Part shown: positions 61,020 through 64,000 of the stretch, piece by piece
Position numbering within the stretch: position 1 is the stretch's first letter
Layout of the letters: each line of letters starts with the position of its first letter
Assembly (NCBI RefSeq): GCF_004349245.1
Contig: NZ_SMLC01000006.1
Span: forward strand, 31,215-95,214
Length of the DNA stretch: 64,000 bases
Source of the DNA: Actinomadura sp. 6K520
GTDB lineage: Bacteria; Actinomycetota; Actinomycetes; Streptosporangiales; Streptosporangiaceae
Direction: 5' to 3'
The notes under the pieces: generated by a model
The model's database searches: none
The model's input: only the letters and a program-made list of their open reading frames with translations
Told to the model about the DNA's origin: nothing
Position numbers and translations under genes: made by a program

Positions 61020-61079
61020 TCTATCCCGGACGCTGATTCACCTCTCTTGGCGCCGATCGAGCGGCCGGGGCCGGCTGGG

Positions 61080-61568
61080 TCACCTTGTGGTCTCGTTCGT
61101 CGTGGTCCCCGTTGCCGGTGCTGACAGCATGCGGATGAGCTGGTTGATGGTGGCTCGCGCTTGGCTCAGGCTCGCCGCGTCAAGCTCGGTGTCGGCGAGG
61201 AGTTGGCTGCGGTGACGGTGTCCGGCGGCGTCCAGGCGCGCCAAGGTCTGGCTGCCCGAGTCGCTGAGCTGGACCAGGGGAGCCCGCGCATCATGGGGGT
61301 TGCCGGTCCCGGCGACCAGCCCCGCGGCCTTGAGCTCGTTGACGACCCGCTGGACGCTCTGCCGGGCCAGCCCCAGTCGCCGGGCGGCGCTCGACACCGT
61401 CATCGGTCCGCCGCTCAGCACGCTGAGGACGTGCCAGCGCGCGGTCGACTGGCCCTCCGCGCGGGCGATGTCCTCGGAGGTGTGCCGCGACAGCCCGGCC
61501 AGTTGGTACACGTCGGCGATGAGCAGGCGGTAGGTCTCGACCGTTGCCGATGATTCGCTGGAAACCAT
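61080..61568 (-). CDS. MarR-family regulator
   Basis: 162 residues from the ATG at 61568 (MVSSESSATVETYRLLIADV). The winged helix is ARWHVLSVLSGGPMTVSSAA, RRLGLARQSVQRVVNELKAA, GLVAGTGNPHDARAPLVQLS. It is divergent from the small monooxygenase-like gene, with a palindrome in the 35-bp gap. A longer frame (61589) would start inside that palindrome. Confidence 0.9.
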   Translation of the reverse strand: MVSSESSATVETYRLLIADVYQLAGLSRHTSEDIARAEGQSTARWHVLSVLSGGPMTVSSAARRLGLARQSVQRVVNELKAAGLVAGTGNPHDARAPLVQLSDSGSQTLARLDAAGHRHRSQLLADTELDAASLSQARATINQLIRMLSAPATGTTTNETTR

Positions 61569-61572
61569 AGAA

Positions 61573-61588
61573 TGACAGCATACTGTCA
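61573..61588. promoter_or_regulatory. MarR operator: 16-bp palindrome
   Basis: TGACAGCATACTGTCA (arms TGACAG and CTGTCA, centre CATA) lies between the divergent MarR and monooxygenase-like genes and can control both. Confidence 0.8.
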
Positions 61589-61603
61589 AACACGGGGAGC
61601 GCG

Positions 61604-61924
61604 ATGATCCTCCGACTCTGGCGCGGCTGGACGACCGCCGAGCTGGCCGACCGCTACGACGAGATCCTCAACGCCGACGTGGCACCGGGCATTCTGGCCA
61701 GGAATCTCGACGGCCTGCGCTCGTTCGATGTCTGGCGGCGCCGTCCCGCCGAGCAGACCGGCGAGCACGAATTCCTCACCGCCATGGTCTTCGACGACAT
61801 GGCCGCCATCGAACGATTCGCCGGCGGGCCCACCCGGTCCTACGTACCACCCCAGGCACGCGCCGTACTCACCAGATTCGACCGTCACTCCCAGCACTAC
61901 GAGCTGCGACAGCGACACCGCTGA
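61604..61924 (+). CDS. Small antibiotic-biosynthesis-monooxygenase-like (ABM) protein
   Basis: 106 residues. MILRLWRGWTTAELADRYDE, LRSFDVWRRRPAEQTGEHEF, LTAMVFDDMAAIERFAGGPT, VPPQARAVLTRFDRHSQHYE have the ferredoxin-like (dimeric alpha/beta barrel) pattern of ABM/Dabb proteins. Roles range from quinone oxidation to haem handling; none can be fixed here. It faces the MarR gene over the palindrome at 61573. Confidence 0.8.
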   Translation: MILRLWRGWTTAELADRYDEILNADVAPGILARNLDGLRSFDVWRRRPAEQTGEHEFLTAMVFDDMAAIERFAGGPTRSYVPPQARAVLTRFDRHSQHYELRQRHR

Positions 61925-61978
61925 CACATGGTGGTCCACCACCGGGCAGTCGGTGCGCCGGTCTGCTCGTCCGTCGGG

Positions 61979-63763
61979 TCAGTGGCGGAGTCTGCGGTTG
62001 ACCTCTTCGGTGGAGAATTGCTTGGGGTCGAATTCGTCGGCCGAGGTCAGGCCGAGCCATTCGAGCATGTCCGCGTGGTCCTCGGCAGCCGGGTCGGCCA
62101 GGGTGTCCTTCAGTCCCTCGTATCCCCAGACGCCGCCGCAGTCCTCGGGCGGGCATGCCCCCTTCCCGGCGGTGCAGACGGGGTCGGCGACCTCGGCGCC
62201 GGGCGGCAGGACGTCCTCCAGGACGATGTCGTGCTCCCAGCCGTCGCCGAAGTCGTAGGTGTAGCCGATCTTGTCGCCGGGATCGTTGAGCATCTGCGCC
62301 AGCGTCACCTTCCGCTCGTCGCGATGCCCGAGTCCACGGTCGGGCAGCCCGTATTCGCCCGAGGCATGGGAGAACACGTGCATGTGGTAGTTCTCCCAGC
62401 CCATCGCGTCCTGGACGACCTCGTGGAGCCGGTCCAGGCCGATGTCGGCGGGAAGCCGGAGACGCCGCCACACCGGCGGTTTGATCACCCCGCGCAGCTG
62501 GATCTTGAGCTGGTACACGGCGCCGGAAGCCCCCTCGCGGGGCGCGGGCACCGGGGCGGGGAGGCCGCCCAGCAGTCCGGCGAGCCGTGGTGCGTCCGGG
62601 TGTCCGCACCCCTCCAGCAGCGGCAGGGCCTCGACGAGCCCGGCACCGGTGGCGGCCTGCAGGACGGTGGGCAGGAATTCCGCGGGCACGTCGGCTGAAA
62701 GGGTGTCCAGCAGGACGGTCAGTGTGTCCACGGCGGCCCATGCCTCGTCGCGCTCGGCGGGCTCGGTGCCGTCCTGCTCGGCCAGCCAGACCCGGGCATG
62801 GGCACCGAACCCGTCCCGGGCCGCCCACTCGCGCCACGCCGGCGCCGCCTCCGGGCCGCACCCGCGCGCCAGGGCGAGGGCGTCCAGACGCTCCTGCCCC
62901 GTTGCCGCCGCACCGGCGGAGAGCAACTCCCCGACGGCCGCCGCGGGAGTGCGGGCCGCCAGCCACGATCGGGCCATCAGCCGGACCACCGTGTCGGGGA
63001 GCCCGGTCAGCTCAGCGACCAGCTCCGCGGCATCCGCGTCCGCCGCCGGGGCGTTCACCCGGAAGGCCAGATCGGTGAACCAGAGGCCGAGCGGGGTCAG
63101 TTCGGCGCCGTCACCGCGCACTTCCGCGATGCCGAACTCGCTCAGCGCCCGCACCACGTCCTCGACCGGGCCGAGGTCGGACGGCAATTCCGCCACGGGG
63201 TCGGGCGCTCCACCCCACGGCGAGCAGTCCGGGCAGTCGCAGATGGACACGGGAGCGCCCGCCAGTTCGTCGATGGCCCCATGCAGCTCCGCCGCCGAGG
63301 CCGTGCCGCCGCGCTCGTAGAGAGCGGCCAGTACGGCCAGGTACTCCATGTCCTCCGGCTCTGCCTCACCGGCAAGCCCCAGCGACTCGGCCGCGCAGGC
63401 GGCCCAGACGGCCAGGACGTCCTCCGGTGCCCCGTCCAGCCAACGGCCGAGGCCCGGTCCGGTCGTCACCCGGCCGCCGGCCACCTCGATGAACTCGGCC
63501 GCGGACGCCGCCGCCCACACCATCATCAGTTCGGGGAGGTCCAGAGCGCTGCGCGGCTTGCGGGACGGCGGCGCTATCCCCAGCAGTTCACACGCTTCGA
63601 CGGCGGCGGCCGGCCGGAGCACCCCGCGTGGGGTGACCTCCCGCCCCGCACCGACCCATTCGGCCAGCGTCCGCGCGGTGGTGAGCGCCGGACACGCACG
63701 CGCCTGCGAAACCAGTTGTTCGAGCGAAAGCTCCACGACATTGGCGCCAGCATCATCGGACAT
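61979..63763 (-). CDS. pRiA4b ORF-3-like protein (IS1096/TnpR-type fold)
   Basis: 594 residues from the ATG at 63763. The C-terminal 200 residues are the pRiA4b ORF-3 domain: VYQLKIQLRGVIKPPVWRRL, DIGLDRLHEVVQDAMGWENY, HMHVFSHASGEYGLPDRG, GDKIGYTYDFGDGWEHDIVL, with CPPEDCGGVWGYEGL before the end. This domain is widespread on plasmids and islands and has no known activity. The N-terminal 390 residues are Ala/Leu-rich helices, with a CDCPDC pair near residue 175 that may bind zinc. The gene has no operon partner. Confidence 0.87.
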   Translation of the reverse strand: MSDDAGANVVELSLEQLVSQARACPALTTARTLAEWVGAGREVTPRGVLRPAAAVEACELLGIAPPSRKPRSALDLPELMMVWAAASAAEFIEVAGGRVTTGPGLGRWLDGAPEDVLAVWAACAAESLGLAGEAEPEDMEYLAVLAALYERGGTASAAELHGAIDELAGAPVSICDCPDCSPWGGAPDPVAELPSDLGPVEDVVRALSEFGIAEVRGDGAELTPLGLWFTDLAFRVNAPAADADAAELVAELTGLPDTVVRLMARSWLAARTPAAAVGELLSAGAAATGQERLDALALARGCGPEAAPAWREWAARDGFGAHARVWLAEQDGTEPAERDEAWAAVDTLTVLLDTLSADVPAEFLPTVLQAATGAGLVEALPLLEGCGHPDAPRLAGLLGGLPAPVPAPREGASGAVYQLKIQLRGVIKPPVWRRLRLPADIGLDRLHEVVQDAMGWENYHMHVFSHASGEYGLPDRGLGHRDERKVTLAQMLNDPGDKIGYTYDFGDGWEHDIVLEDVLPPGAEVADPVCTAGKGACPPEDCGGVWGYEGLKDTLADPAAEDHADMLEWLGLTSADEFDPKQFSTEEVNRRLRH

Positions 63764-64000
63764 GCGCAGCAGCCTAGGAGGCGCGCGCCCTGAGCGACGC
63801 CGCTTCCGCGCCATGCGCACGGCGGCACCGCGACACGGCCGAAGCGCGTCCAGCGTCGCGACTTCTCTTAGTCGCATCGCCCGTGGTCGTGGAGAGGGGC
63901 GACCGCCGCGTTCGTTGCCTGCTCTTGGCGGGGCGGGAGTGAGGACGCCGCCTCAGCGGGAAGGGCCGCTGCATGGGCTGGGGAGCGAACAAGGTTGGGG
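63764..64000. other. Window end, no gene recognised
   Basis: 237 bp upstream of the pRiA4b ORF-3-like gene. Probably holds its promoter. Nothing else can be read with confidence. Confidence 0.3.

Overview
The window is about 70% GC with long open frames on both strands, GTG and TTG starts, Scr1-type XRE/DUF5753 + DUF397 pairs, an RsbW-like ATPase and many one-component regulators. This points to a filamentous actinomycete. A Streptosporangiales/Thermomonosporaceae (Actinomadura-like) host is my best guess, but that is inference, because no rRNA or housekeeping marker is present.

Positions 1-22 kb are a DNA-processing and probable antiphage locus. On the minus strand lie a YhaN/SbcC-like ATPase (cut by the window edge), its YhaO/SbcD-like nuclease partner, a small lipoprotein and a DEDDh exonuclease-BRCT protein. 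Divergent from these, over three direct repeats, runs a plus-strand set of four large genes: an adenine methylase with an HsdS-like tail, a 2092-residue protein that joins a Ser/Thr kinase, a DEAD/DEAH helicase, DUF1998 and a nuclease-like tail, an SNF2 helicase (DrmD-like), and a 1368-residue Eco57I/PglX-type methylase. The gene content resembles DISARM and BREX, but the arrangement is neither. A strong hairpin terminator closes the set at 22.1 kb.

Positions 22-29 kb hold accessory genes: the RsbW-like ATPase, an XRE/DUF5753-DUF397 pair, a RibD-like reductase, an XRE regulator with a repeat-rich C-terminus, and a compact putative RiPP locus (a 50-residue peptide followed by an asparagine-synthase-like protein without the glutaminase cysteine). 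A convergent GNAT gene overlaps the synthase by 387 bp. The segment ends with two CRISPR-repeat-like relics, a 3' fragment of tRNA-Ser(GCT) and a truncated IS630 transposase. The orientation of the tRNA fragment says that an integrated element lies to its left, so the defence genes are probably part of a mobile island whose other end is outside the window. Positions 29.5-30.9 kb are unusually AT-rich, gene-poor and decayed.

Positions 31-64 kb are ordinary accessory actinomycete chromosome. Most genes form pairs of a regulator and the gene it probably controls, and many of the shared promoters contain clear palindromes: TetR with NTF2/DUF3237, TetR with a DUF6069 membrane protein, MerR with an NmrA-like reductase (19-bp spacer promoter), MarR with an epimerase, WYL regulator with an epoxide hydrolase, MarR with a monooxygenase-like protein, and AraC with a LysE exporter. 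There are also an ABC exporter, an amidohydrolase, a DHA2 drug exporter, a PLP dehydratase, four RibD_C-type reductases in the window as a whole (two in tandem), and a decayed second DUF5753/DUF397 pair.
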